Source: Pyrobaculum neutrophilum V24Sta (GTDB taxonomy: Archaea; Thermoproteota; Thermoprotei; Thermoproteales; Thermoproteaceae). Taken from it: DNA of 64,000 nucleotides. A program made the translations under genes and the position numbers. Under the pieces are notes generated by a model. That model did no database searches, was not told the origin of the DNA, and saw only the letters and a program-made list of their open reading frames with translations. Location of the stretch: the NCBI RefSeq assembly GCF_000019805.1, contig NC_010525.1, positions 1,705,824-1,769,823 of the forward strand. The letters run 5' to 3'. Each line of letters opens with the position of its first letter. Within the stretch, counting starts at the first letter, position 1. Shown one piece after another: positions 56,293-64,000 of this stretch.

Positions 56293-57557
56293 AGGTTTCT
56301 CACGACCTTCAACATATTTACAAACAACCGCGCCATGTTTACCCTCGTCTTCTTCGAGGCGTCCCAGGCGGCCTCAAACGACGTCTTCTGTCTCTCGCCC
56401 ACGTTGAAATAGCCGTGAACCGCCTCTGTGGCAAAGAGAGGTAGGTCTCTGAAGAGGAACTGTCCGCTTAGGAGTTTATCGGCTTCTTTAAACCTCTCTA
56501 GTTCAGGCAACACGAAGCTATTTCTCAGCTTTTTCTCGTATATGGAGAGGTCTTCCGAAGAGGGGCTACGGGCCTCTCGCACTGCCTCTGCTGCAAGTAT
56601 GCCGGAGGCCACGGCGAAATCGACGCCTCTGATCAACACGCCAGTGTGCAACAAGAAACCTGCGGCGTCGCCCGCCACCAGCAGTCCATCGTAGTAAAGG
56701 CGGGGAGGCGCCATGTTGATGCCGGCCACGGGCGTCATGTGGCCGCCGTATTCAAACAACGTCGCGCCTCTGACAAGCGGTGAGATATATGGATGCAACC
56801 TAAACCTCTCCACTAGGTCGTACACAGGCGTATCCAGCTTCTCCCAACTATCTAGGTATATCACAACGCCAAGCGCAATCGCGTCTTTATAGGTGTAGAT
56901 GAACCCCCCGCCTGGTAGATAGTTCGATGGGAGGCCGGCCACGGCCCACGCCACTCCTTCGTCCTCCGCTAAGCCGAGTCGCTCCTCTAAGATCTTCCTA
57001 TCTCCGAATTTCCACACCTCCTTAACCCCTAGGGCTACCTGACTAGGCTTGAGCTTTTCCACAACGCCGGCTCTCTCCAGAAGCAAGCGGTTGACCCCCT
57101 CGGCATCGATTACGTAGTCCGCGTAGAGCACGTCAGACCCCGACTGCACCCCTATGAACCTCCCCCGATCATCTCTTACAAGCCTATCGACGGTGATCTC
57201 GGTCACGATCTTAGCGCCGGCGTTTTGGGCAAGTCGGGCCATCCATGAGACAAAGCTCGTAAGCGGTGTCACAAAGCTCGTCTTTTCGACCACCGTAGAC
57301 TCCAGCGTGAGAGCCTTGTCTTCTACGAGAAACGTCACGCGCTCTTTTTTAACCCACCTATCTACGGGCGCGTCTCTGCGAAACTCCGGAAGGTACCTAT
57401 CGAGCCAGTATGTGTATATCCGGCCGCCGTAGAGGGACTTCGCCCCCGGCTCTCTACCTCTTTCAAGAACCACAACCTTGAAGCCCGCCAGCGCGAGCCT
57501 GTATGCCGCCGCCAAACCTGCCGGACCAGCCCCCACCACAACCACGTCGAATTTCAC
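56289..57557 (-). CDS. fixC: Electron-transfer flavoprotein:quinone oxidoreductase FixC
   Basis: This is a 422-residue flavoprotein. The FAD loop is VVVVGAGPAGLAAAYRLALA, followed by EPGAKSLYGGRIYTYW, and the second FAD region is GLLVAGDAAGFLLHTGVLIR. It is related to ETF-QO and geranylgeranyl reductases and would reduce menaquinone at the membrane. GTG 57557 is 23 bases after TTTAATAA and begins VKFDVVVV; a TTG at 57599 adds 14 unlikely residues. First gene of the fixC-fixX-etfB-etfA operon. Confidence 0.94.
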   Translation of the reverse strand: MKFDVVVVGAGPAGLAAAYRLALAGFKVVVLERGREPGAKSLYGGRIYTYWLDRYLPEFRRDAPVDRWVKKERVTFLVEDKALTLESTVVEKTSFVTPLTSFVSWMARLAQNAGAKIVTEITVDRLVRDDRGRFIGVQSGSDVLYADYVIDAEGVNRLLLERAGVVEKLKPSQVALGVKEVWKFGDRKILEERLGLAEDEGVAWAVAGLPSNYLPGGGFIYTYKDAIALGVVIYLDSWEKLDTPVYDLVERFRLHPYISPLVRGATLFEYGGHMTPVAGINMAPPRLYYDGLLVAGDAAGFLLHTGVLIRGVDFAVASGILAAEAVREARSPSSEDLSIYEKKLRNSFVLPELERFKEADKLLSGQFLFRDLPLFATEAVHGYFNVGERQKTSFEAAWDASKKTRVNMARLFVNMLKVVRNL

Positions 57558-57629
57558 GCCCCCCAACATCCGCTGGTTATTAAATTTCGACCTGTTCAAT
57601 GTTTTTATCTTGATGACGGGGCTGAGTAT

Positions 57630-58316
57630 ATGCGGATAGTACTGAAGTACTTCTCAGCGCTTAGAGACATCACGGGCAAGGCCAGGGAGGAGCTCTCTAT
57701 GGAAGACGGGGCGAGGCTGGCCCAAGTCATCGATTGGTTTTTCAACATGTACCCCAGGGCGGAGGTTTTCAGAGAAGAGCTGTTGGTATTGGTAAACGGA
57801 AGAGCCGTAGACGGCACATACGTCCTGCAAGACGGCGATGAGGTGGCGTTTATGCCGCCGGTAAGCGGAGGCGGCGGAGTTGTAAATAGCCCAGTGGACT
57901 TAAACAACGAAGTGAGGAAAATCATAGAGAAGACGGCCCCCTTGGGCGGCGGGGGCGTCGTTATCTTTGTGGGATATGTGAAGGGGAAGGTTGACGGGGC
58001 TGAGGTGAACACGCTGGAGTATGAGGCGTACGAGCCCTACGCCTCTCAGAAAATAAAGGAAATCGAGGAGTGGGCGAAAAACCAGAGGGGGGTTCTAGAG
58101 GCGAAGATATACCACCTCGTCGGCTCGCTTAAGCCAGGCGATAACACCGTCTACGTCTTCGTCTCGGCAGTAAACCGCGACACAGCCTTTAAAGTAGCGC
58201 GCGAGGCCCTGGAGAGAGTTAAACACGAGGTCCCCATATTTAAGCTGGAGCGCAGAAGCGATGGGGAATACTGGGTAGTGGGAGACGGCAGAAGGATCCC
58301 CCGCCAGCGTGGCTAA
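57630..58316 (+). CDS. moaDE: MoaD-MoaE fusion, molybdopterin synthase
   Basis: This is a 228-residue protein. Residues 1-81 are MoaD (ubiquitin-like): IVLKYFSALRDITGKAREEL and DGDEVAFMPPVSGG. Residues 90-222 are MoaE: VVIFVGYVKGKVDGAEVNTL, YEAYEPYASQKIKEIEEW, HLVGSLKPGDNTVYVFVSAV and VPIFKLERRSDGEYWV with the catalytic lysines. The two domains are joined by GGGGVVNSP, so MoaD's active C-terminal Gly-Gly is internal and must be freed by cleavage, as in the mycobacterial MoaX. The product is the molybdopterin dithiolene for tungsten or molybdenum enzymes. Confidence 0.9.
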   Translation: MRIVLKYFSALRDITGKAREELSMEDGARLAQVIDWFFNMYPRAEVFREELLVLVNGRAVDGTYVLQDGDEVAFMPPVSGGGGVVNSPVDLNNEVRKIIEKTAPLGGGGVVIFVGYVKGKVDGAEVNTLEYEAYEPYASQKIKEIEEWAKNQRGVLEAKIYHLVGSLKPGDNTVYVFVSAVNRDTAFKVAREALERVKHEVPIFKLERRSDGEYWVVGDGRRIPRQRG

Positions 58317-58404
58317 AGCCTTGGCAACATCCCTCGGGCCCAAGCGTGAAACAACCTACCGGGATATCTCACTATGGTGTCTGTGCCTAGTTTAACGACT
58401 GCGG
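58317..58404. other. 88-base gap after the MoaD-MoaE gene
   Basis: No open frame, hairpin or sRNA motif is seen in these 88 bases. It separates two convergent genes and may only carry termination signals. Confidence 0.3.
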
Positions 58405-58788
58405 TTAGAAGTCCTCGATCTTAAACGGCGATTCCTCGACGTCGACTACGCCCTCTATCTCTGAGACGTACTGGTTCTGCCTCACCTTGACCAGTATGTT
58501 TATGACGTACCCGCTTTTTGTCAAAATCGTGGTTTTGCCGCGGCCGAACTCCATATCCACTACCTGTTCGCCGGCTTCCTCAAGCTGTTTAGCCACCCTG
58601 TTGAGGAGGCTCCAGAGGAAGGTCACAGCTATGTGGAGGCCCCCAGCCCTCACCTCCATAGGCCTTATAAGCGCCTCTGAGAAGAAGCTACCTATCTCGC
58701 CGCTGATGTCCGGGCCAGTGGATTCGACAAGCATGTACACCCGTAGCTTGCTCAAGTTCTTCATCTTCTCTTCAACAACGCTTTTCAC
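58405..58788 (-). CDS. Hypothetical protein (127 aa)
   Basis: The family is not recognised. The N-terminus VKSVVEEKMKNLSKLRVYML and ALIRPMEVRAGGLHIAVTFL, plus strands TTILTKSGYVINILVKVRQN, suggest a small alpha/beta protein, perhaps Roadblock-like. GTG 58788 is 26 bases after TATTTAAAGG; a TTG at 58791 is possible. It is divergent from the KaiC-like ATPase. Confidence 0.55.
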   Translation of the reverse strand: MKSVVEEKMKNLSKLRVYMLVESTGPDISGEIGSFFSEALIRPMEVRAGGLHIAVTFLWSLLNRVAKQLEEAGEQVVDMEFGRGKTTILTKSGYVINILVKVRQNQYVSEIEGVVDVEESPFKIEDF

Positions 58789-58875
58789 CAAACGTGGAGG
58801 CGCCTGCCTTTAAATAACTACGTACCCTTTAGAGCGACAGTGATAGCTTTTTATATACGTACCCCGTAGCGCTGT

Positions 58876-59652
58876 GTGAGCGAGTACCACCTGTACTACG
58901 AGACGGTGCCTACGGGCGTCGAAGGCCTTGACACGGTTCTAGGCGGCGGATTCATAAGAGGCAGGACCTACCTCATCTCGGGCGAGACCGGCACGGCGAA
59001 GACCTTAACTGCGTTGACGTTCCTCATACAGGGGGCGTTGAAATACGGGGAGCCCGGGATATATATATCGGTGGACGAGACCTACGAGCAGTTCGTGGAG
59101 GGCGCCAGGAGGTTCGGCTGGGATATAGAGGAGCTCAGAGCAAAGGGGCTTTTGGAGGTCCTCGTCCCTGAGATGGACATCGTTGAGCGCATCAGAGAGA
59201 AGGATCCGACGGCCATCGCCAAATCGCTAGTGGCCTCCATACGTGAGTACGTCGCCGCGCTCAACGCCCAGAGGCTTGTGATCGACCCGATTGCCCCCCT
59301 CGTGTCGCTTGATAAAGACGTGCAGGTGCTCAGGGAGTACATAAGGGTGTTGGTCATGAGCATAGAGCGTGAGATAGGCACCACCAACATAATTACAACG
59401 GAAATACCATCTGGCTCTGGCGCAATAAGCAGATACGGCGTGGAGGAGTTCTTAGCCACAGGCGTGTTCATAATGGGGATCGCCAAGGCTCGCGACGGCG
59501 CTTTCAAAAGAGTTATGTTTGTTAGAAAGATGCGCTGGAGCCCTGTCCATCCCGGCATATACGAGGTGGAGATAGTGCCGAAGGTCGGCATAGTGGTGAA
59601 GGGCCAGGTTAAGGAGCCGCTTGTGCCGGTGACCTACCTACCAACTCTGTAG
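58876..59652 (+). CDS. KaiC-like RecA-superfamily ATPase
   Basis: This is a 258-residue single-domain protein: TGVEGLDTVLGGGFIRGRTY, Walker A SGETGTAKT near residue 36, Walker B region RLVIDPIAPLVSLDK and TNIITTEIPSGSGAISRYGV. It lacks the second KaiC domain and the zinc motif. Archaeal KaiC-like proteins are regulators, often in signalling or motility clusters; here the divergent gene (58405) is unknown. The GTG follows a CTTTTTATATACG box by 24 bases. Confidence 0.85.
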   Translation: MSEYHLYYETVPTGVEGLDTVLGGGFIRGRTYLISGETGTAKTLTALTFLIQGALKYGEPGIYISVDETYEQFVEGARRFGWDIEELRAKGLLEVLVPEMDIVERIREKDPTAIAKSLVASIREYVAALNAQRLVIDPIAPLVSLDKDVQVLREYIRVLVMSIEREIGTTNIITTEIPSGSGAISRYGVEEFLATGVFIMGIAKARDGAFKRVMFVRKMRWSPVHPGIYEVEIVPKVGIVVKGQVKEPLVPVTYLPTL

Positions 59653-59704
59653 GTCAGCTGGGTTCTCCTCTTCACTCATCGTCATATCCCGTCTTCATCA
59701 TAAT
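59652..59704 (-). ncRNA. Candidate box C/D small RNA
   Basis: Read on the minus strand: C box ATGATGA (59695-59701, perfect), 12-base guide AGACGGGATATG, a poor D' ACGA (59679-59682), 3 bases, C' box GTGAAGA (59669-59675), 11-base guide GGAGAACCCAG and D box CTGA (59654-59657). The order and the 3-base D'-C' gap match the two stronger sRNAs in this window. An AATATAC box at 59725-59735 lies about 27 bases upstream. It starts just after the KaiC-like gene's stop on the other strand. Confidence 0.5.
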
Positions 59705-59756
59705 ACCCCTGTCTTGCGTACTCTTGTATATTGGCATTTTAGCCTTAACAGTAGAC

Positions 59757-60140
59757 GTGTACGTGTCGGAGATCCCCGTGGTGTTGATACGCCGCCGGGG
59801 GCTCGTAGTTAAGAAGAGCGTTATAGAGCGCGGCGGCTCCCCCGTTGGGGAGTACATCTACGTCAAAAGAGGGCTGTTCGAGGCCGAGGCCGAGTACGAC
59901 CTCGAAGACGGCGTGTTGTACTACCTCCAGGTGTGTTGGCTTGGGACATGCGCCGTGTGGTACGACGGAGAGCCCGATAGGCCAGTCCCGCCGCATTTGG
60001 CAAGGAGGGCTCTGGCGTACTTCGGAGAATTGGCGAAGTTTTCGCATGCGGCTGTGGCGGCGATGAGGGTGTTAACCTCGTCGCTAGGCCACTCCTCACC
60101 TCTCAGCACCTCTGACCTCACTCATCGGCAACCTCAATGA
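59757..60140 (+). CDS. Hypothetical protein (127 aa)
   Basis: The family is not recognised. VYVSEIPVVLIRRRGLVVKK is followed by a beta-rich segment (YIYVKRGLFEAEAEYDLEDG) and a helical end (RRALAYFGELAKFSHAAVAA). GTG 59757 or 59763 is in frame; a TTG at 59724 is upstream but too close to the TATA-like tract TGTATATTGG. Confidence 0.48.
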   Translation: MYVSEIPVVLIRRRGLVVKKSVIERGGSPVGEYIYVKRGLFEAEAEYDLEDGVLYYLQVCWLGTCAVWYDGEPDRPVPPHLARRALAYFGELAKFSHAAVAAMRVLTSSLGHSSPLSTSDLTHRQPQ

Positions 60141-60179
60141 AGCACAAAAGGCATATATACCTGCCGGTTTATATATCCC

Positions 60180-60401
60180 ATGCGCGACATCACGGCAAAC
60201 AAGTTGGTTGAGCAGATTATAAACCTGTTGAGGGAATACGGCGAGCTCAGCAGCGCCGATATAGCTAAGATGTTAGGCGTAAAGCGGCGCTCGGTCACTG
60301 CGGTTTTGGCCAAGATGAGGAGGGAGGGGCTTGTTGAGTACCTAGGCTACTGCTTCGGGGGGAGGCGTTGCGACACGAAGTGGAGACTAAGGATGAATTA
60401 G
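60180..60401 (+). CDS. Winged-helix protein (73 aa)
   Basis: The sequence IINLLREYGELSSADIAKML, GVKRRSVTAVLAKMRREGLV and EYLGYCFGGRRCDTKWRL is a helix-turn-helix with a wing, typical of small archaeal regulators. Two cysteines in the wing might bind metal. A CATATATACC box at about 60151-60160 gives a leaderless start; a second TTTATATAT lies directly before the ATG and may be an operator-like site. Confidence 0.66.
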   Translation: MRDITANKLVEQIINLLREYGELSSADIAKMLGVKRRSVTAVLAKMRREGLVEYLGYCFGGRRCDTKWRLRMN

Positions 60402-60468
60402 TTCCAGTCTACCCCTACCCACACTCTCTGTACATATAGGTAATATCTAAAACATAGGTCATACCCAT

Positions 60469-60669
60469 GTGGGCACGTGCACTGTGGTCTGGCGTGGGGA
60501 GAAGTATAGGGTCGAGTGCTCCCCGTCCCACCTCCTAAGTGTGGCGACGAAGATAGCGGAAGCCGAGTGCATCCCCTACTTCGAGGTATACAGGTGGTTG
60601 TTGACCGCCCTAGATGGGCGGTACAGAACAACGGCAGACGTCGTAAATAGGCTTCTGACGGAAAAATGA
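60469..60669 (+). CDS. Small hypothetical protein (66 aa)
   Basis: A short protein starting VGTCTVVWRGEKYRVECSPS, with a helical centre (HLLSVATKIAEAECIPYFEV) and a basic end. No family is recognised. GTG start with a CTAAAACATAGG box at about 60446-60456. The 67 bases before it hold nothing else I can identify. Confidence 0.5.
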   Translation: MGTCTVVWRGEKYRVECSPSHLLSVATKIAEAECIPYFEVYRWLLTALDGRYRTTADVVNRLLTEK

Positions 60670-60731
60670 GGGCTATCTGCGCTACGTCTCCAGGGTAAAG
60701 CTTTTTAAAGCTGTTGTTTTGCCGTAGCCGT

Positions 60732-61406
60732 ATGTCGTCCACCATCTTCGGCGAGCAGCTTCCGAAGTACAGCCGCGTGGAATATGTAGGCGATGTCCCA
60801 ATAGTGGAGGAGTGCCCCCGGGATGTAAAGACGATTAACGGCGAGCCTCCTCTCCTGTTTGGCAAATGGAGTTTTGAGAACGTCGTGGTGCGGGACCCGG
60901 GCCTGCGCAGATACATCTGTCTCAAGCCCGTGGTGTTGCCTCACACGGAGGGCCGCTACCAGAACTATAGGTTTGGAAAGGCGAGGATACCTATCGTGGA
61001 GCGGCTTATCAACCTCATGATGAGGCCCGGCAGAAACGCCGGCAAGAAGCACAAGGCCTATAACATAGTTAAAAGGGCTTTCGATATAGTATACTACAAA
61101 ACTGGGCAGAACCCCATCCAAGTGTTCATAGACGCCATAGTCAACACTGCCCCTAGGGAGGAGATCACCAGGATCATCATGGGCGGTATCGCCTACTCCG
61201 TCTCCGTCGACGTATCGCCGCAGAGGAGGCTAGACCTCGCGCTTAGGTGGATCACAGAAGGCGCAAGGGCATGCTCCTTCAACAACCCGAAGCCAATAGA
61301 GGAGTGTCTCGCAGATGAGCTGGTGGCAGCTGCGGCGAACGACCCCAAGAGCTATGCGGTTAGAAAACGCGAAGAGCTAGAGCGTATTGCCGCCGCGTCG
61401 CGTTAA
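60732..61406 (+). CDS. rps7: Ribosomal protein S7
   Basis: This is a 224-residue archaeal S7. It contains [60 protein letters not shown] and the C-terminal [18 protein letters not shown], conserved in S7. ATG 60732 ([19 protein letters not shown] follows) is 25-30 bases after GCTTTTTAAAG; the upstream ATG at 60714 is too close to that box. Confidence 0.95.
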
Positions 61407-61435
61407 CTGTTTTTAACCGCCTTCTACATAGGTTC

Positions 61436-62422
61436 ATGGCGGAGCTGTTTTGGTTTGAGAAGTATCGTCCTCGTTCGTTTGATGAGGTGGTGGATTTGGA
61501 GGAGGTTAAGAGTCGGCTTAGGGAGTTTGTGAGGAGTGGTAATATGCCGCATCTCTTGTTTTACGGCCCTCCTGGGACTGGGAAGACCACCATGGCTCTT
61601 GTCTTGGCGAGGGAGCTCTACGGCGAGTACTGGCGTGAGAATACGCTGGAGCTCAACGCCTCAGACGAGAGAGGTATAAACGTGATACGGGAGAGGGTGA
61701 AGGAGTTCGCCCGCACAGCCCCAATCAAAGCCCCCTTCAAACTAGTCATACTAGACGAGGCAGACAACATGACAAGCGACGCCCAACAAGCCCTCAGAAG
61801 AATAATGGAAATATACGCACAAAACACAAGATTCATACTACTGGCAAACTACGTTTCACGTATCATAGACCCCATAATCTCTAGATGCGCCGTGTTCCGC
61901 TTCTCTCCCATGCCACGGAGTTTGATGGCGGAGAGGTTGAAATACATCGCCAAGAGGGAGGGTATAGAGGTTGGAGAAGACGCTCTGGACTTAATCTACG
62001 AGCTTTCCGAGGGCGATATGCGGAAGGCGATAAACCTGCTCCAGGTCGCCGCGGCGACGAACAAGGTCGTAGACGCAAACGCTGTTGCAGCCGCCGCTGC
62101 CGCGGTTAAGCCCTCCGACATCCTCGAGCTGTTTAACCTAGCGCTTGGGGGCGACTATCTGAAGGCCAGAGAAAAGCTAAGGGAGCTTATGTACATAAAG
62201 GGCGTGGCGGGCGTGGACTTCATAAGGGCTTTCCAGAGAGAGCTTATCCGTATGCCCCTCGACGACGATCTAAAGGCCGAGATAGCGGAGTTGCTTGCCG
62301 ATGTTGACTACAGGCTGACTCAGGGGGCTGACGAGGAGATCCAGATGGCGTATCTACTTGCAAAACTCGGCTCCATAGGCAAGAGAGCCAAGCCTGGGGC
62401 TGCCCCGACCAAGAAGAGGTGA
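61436..62422 (+). CDS. rfcS: Replication factor C small subunit
   Basis: This is a 328-residue clamp-loader subunit: [20 protein letters not shown], Walker [10 protein letters not shown] near residue 44, Walker [21 protein letters not shown] with RRIMEIY after it, the SRC motif in [13 protein letters not shown], and a C-terminal collar domain. It loads PCNA. Like cdc48, the first 39 codons (61436-61552) all end in G or T, and 61709-61852 ends almost only in A or C (findings). No intein is present. It is followed directly by rfcL (1-base overlap). Confidence 0.97.
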   Translation: MAELFWFEKYRPRSFDEVVDLEEVKSRLREFVRSGNMPHLLFYGPPGTGKTTMALVLARELYGEYWRENTLELNASDERGINVIRERVKEFARTAPIKAPFKLVILDEADNMTSDAQQALRRIMEIYAQNTRFILLANYVSRIIDPIISRCAVFRFSPMPRSLMAERLKYIAKREGIEVGEDALDLIYELSEGDMRKAINLLQVAAATNKVVDANAVAAAAAAVKPSDILELFNLALGGDYLKAREKLRELMYIKGVAGVDFIRAFQRELIRMPLDDDLKAEIAELLADVDYRLTQGADEEIQMAYLLAKLGSIGKRAKPGAAPTKKR

Positions 62423-63690
62423 TGGGGATCCCGTGGGTTGAAAAATACCGGCCAAAGGCCTTTTCGGAAATCGTAAACCAGGAGGAGGCCAAGACTCTCC
62501 TTGCGTCTTGGATCTGCGCGAGGTTTAGAGCTCCGAAGGAGTTCTGCGCCCGCTGGGCTAAGAAACGAGAAAAGGAGGTCGCTGAGGCAAAGGCCGTATT
62601 GCTGGCTGGGCCGCCGGGGATTGGCAAAACCACCGTTGTCCACGCACTTGCTAGAGAGATTAGGTATGAGCTCATTGAGCTTAACGCAAGCGATATAAGG
62701 ACAGGGGAGAGGATAAAGCTGGTCGTGGGGAGGGGGCTTAAGGAGAGTTCTCTCTTCGGATACGAGGGCAAGCTTGTGCTATTTGACGAGGTAGACGGCC
62801 TCCATGTGAAGGAGGACGAGGGGGGGCTTGAGGCCATCGTCGAGATTGTGGAGACCGCTAAGGTGCCTATAGTTATGACCGCGAACAACCCATATGACCC
62901 AAAGTTTAGGCCTCTCAGGGATATATCCCTCGTGGTTAATCTAAAGAGACTTTCGGAGGAGGAGGTCGTCGAAGTTCTTAGGAGGATATGTACAGCGGAG
63001 GGGGCTAAGTGCGAGGAGGAGGCGCTTAGAAGCATCGCCAAGTCCTCCCTCGGCGATTTGAGAGCCGCCATCAACGACCTCCAGATGTATCTGTCGGGCG
63101 GTAGAAAAACGCTTACCGTAGACGATATCAAGAGAGTTGGCGAGAGGAACCCGCAGCTATCCATGTTTGAAGTTCTGGATAGGGTATATAGGGCTAGGTG
63201 GTTTGACGAGGCGCGCGCCGTCTCCTTCAACCCCTCCTTTGACTGGGAGCAGTACTTCCTGTGGGCTCTTGAAACAGTGCCGGTGGTGTATAAGGACGTG
63301 GAAACGGCGGCGGCCGCCTACGATCGCCTTAGTAAAGCGGATATGTTCCTCGGGAGGATCAAGAGGATGCAGGAGTGGGAGCTTCTGCCGTATGCGCTAG
63401 AGCTGGCCCTCGGCGGCGTGTCGCAGGTGAAGAACAAGCCGAGGCTACCCCCGTTTATCAAGTACGGGTTCCCGCAGAGGCTTCTGCTTCTTGCTAAATC
63501 TAGGGAGGCCAGAAGGCGCCGCGAGGCCCTCGTGGAGTATCTAGCACAGAACCTGCACATCTCCCGGTCTCTCGCCAGATCAGACATCATATACGTGCTT
63601 TCTGCGCTGGCGAGGCGGGACCCGAAGGTTGTGGAGAGGTTGAGCAGGGCGTTGGGCATAAACGCTATCGACGTGAAAAATCTGCTCTGA
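62422..63690 (+). CDS. rfcL: Replication factor C large subunit
   Basis: This is a 422-residue clamp-loader subunit with IPWVEKYRPKAFSEIVNQEE, Walker A LLAGPPGIGKTTVVHALARE, ELNASDIRTGERIKLVVG, Walker B LVLFDEVDGLHVKEDEGG and a longer C-terminal half (YFLWALETVPVVYKDVETA). ATG 62422 was chosen; a GTG one codon upstream is possible. Codon use is ordinary here, unlike rfcS next to it. Confidence 0.95.
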   Translation: MGIPWVEKYRPKAFSEIVNQEEAKTLLASWICARFRAPKEFCARWAKKREKEVAEAKAVLLAGPPGIGKTTVVHALAREIRYELIELNASDIRTGERIKLVVGRGLKESSLFGYEGKLVLFDEVDGLHVKEDEGGLEAIVEIVETAKVPIVMTANNPYDPKFRPLRDISLVVNLKRLSEEEVVEVLRRICTAEGAKCEEEALRSIAKSSLGDLRAAINDLQMYLSGGRKTLTVDDIKRVGERNPQLSMFEVLDRVYRARWFDEARAVSFNPSFDWEQYFLWALETVPVVYKDVETAAAAYDRLSKADMFLGRIKRMQEWELLPYALELALGGVSQVKNKPRLPPFIKYGFPQRLLLLAKSREARRRREALVEYLAQNLHISRSLARSDIIYVLSALARRDPKVVERLSRALGINAIDVKNLL

Positions 63691-63703
63691 CTGTGAGCCA
63701 ACC

Positions 63704-64000
63704 GTGCGTAGACATTTCATAGTGTATACGACTTCTAAGAAGGAGGCTGTCGTGGCGAGAGACCTATGTGACTGCCTCTACTACTACGACAGCGGCGTGA
63801 TGTGCGAGGCGCTTGCCCCAAGCCGTGTGTATGTCCACACAGAGGCGGAGTATCTAGAGAGGTGTCTCGGGATGCGGTACTTCAAGGCGTTGGTTAAAGG
63901 CGTGGAGGCCTTCGACGACGTGTCTCGGCAGAGGCCCAGCTGCGCCGGTTGCCGCGTTGTGGAAGTTGGGGGGAGGTACTTCATAAGCTGGGGTCTCTGA
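63704..64000 (+). CDS. Hypothetical protein (98 aa)
   Basis: A short protein with several cysteines (VARDLCDCLYYYDSGVMCEA; LERCLGMRYF; CAGCRVVEVGGRYFISWGL). No family is recognised. GTG start 11 bases after the rfcL stop, so probably the same transcript. It ends exactly at the last base of the window. Confidence 0.55.
   Translation: MRRHFIVYTTSKKEAVVARDLCDCLYYYDSGVMCEALAPSRVYVHTEAEYLERCLGMRYFKALVKGVEAFDDVSRQRPSCAGCRVVEVGGRYFISWGL

Noticed and set aside
58095..58343. Minus-strand frame opposite the MoaE part
   Set aside because: A shadow of the MoaD-MoaE gene; no start signal and no independent protein features.

Overview
The window is chromosomal DNA of a hyperthermophilic crenarchaeon of the order Thermoproteales, most likely Pyrobaculum or a close relative such as Thermoproteus. 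The evidence is archaeal-only information-processing genes (RpoB in one piece, RpoA split into A' and A'', RpoH/D/N, RadA, CDC48, FEN1, PCNA, RFC small and large subunits, SmAP, RIO2, archaeal MetK), a CDP-archaeol synthase, a high G+C content, and near-universal leaderless promoters: a TATA-like A+T tract sits about 22-27 bases before many GTG, ATG or TTG starts. I used that spacing to choose several starts. Species assignment is inference; no rRNA is present.

Layout. 1-13.7 kb: mixed housekeeping and poorly known genes (end of an FAD oxidoreductase, HD phosphohydrolase, a COG2521-type methyltransferase, M24 peptidase, ASCH protein, RimK-like ligase, family-4 uracil-DNA glycosylase, DUF2070 membrane protein, Trm5-like methyltransferase), with two short genes of under 60 codons (5958-6131 plus strand, 8299-8460 minus strand). 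13.7-21.2 kb: radA, a B12-type radical SAM enzyme, a zinc-finger gene, carS and an A-type ATP synthase block (F-E-A). 21-33.8 kb: the transcription/translation supercluster rpoH-rpoB-rpoA1-rpoA2-rpl30e-nusA-rps12-rpoD-rpl18e-rpl13-rps9-rpoN, followed by SmAP and metK. 34-45.4 kb: DUF460, rio2, UPF0179, an FAD-synthetase-like nucleotidyltransferase, endonuclease V overlapping an intron-containing tRNA-Ser(CGA), aEF-1beta, cdc48, fen1, pcm, aspS and a NusA-like KH protein. 45.4-53.5 kb: a second radical SAM enzyme, pth2, a 1254-residue secreted subtilisin-like protease, a Nudix hydrolase and pcn. 53.5-54.15 kb: a decayed TnpB-type insertion sequence and a box C/D sRNA. 54.15-57.6 kb: an EtfABCX (FixABCX) operon. 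57.6-64 kb: a MoaD-MoaE fusion, a KaiC-like ATPase with several unknown small genes, rps7, rfcS and rfcL.

The most unusual signals are these. (1) cdc48 and rfcS carry matching synonymous-codon anomalies. A run of 37 (cdc48) or 39 (rfcS) codons all ending in G or T leads up to Walker A of the AAA+ domain, and a later tract ends almost only in A or C. The mirror symmetry suggests repeated strand-specific mutation or conversion around a point between Walker A and Walker B. (2) There are two strong and one weaker box C/D sRNA gene, each with a C-(11 to 13 nt)-D'-3 nt-C'-(11 or 12 nt)-D layout. (3) Three scattered IS605/TnpB relics carry right-end (omega-RNA-like) hairpins. (4) A MoaX-like MoaD-MoaE fusion is present. 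(5) A radical SAM enzyme resembles, in general type, the archaeal lipid-modifying enzymes. No CRISPR array, rRNA or intact transposase was seen.
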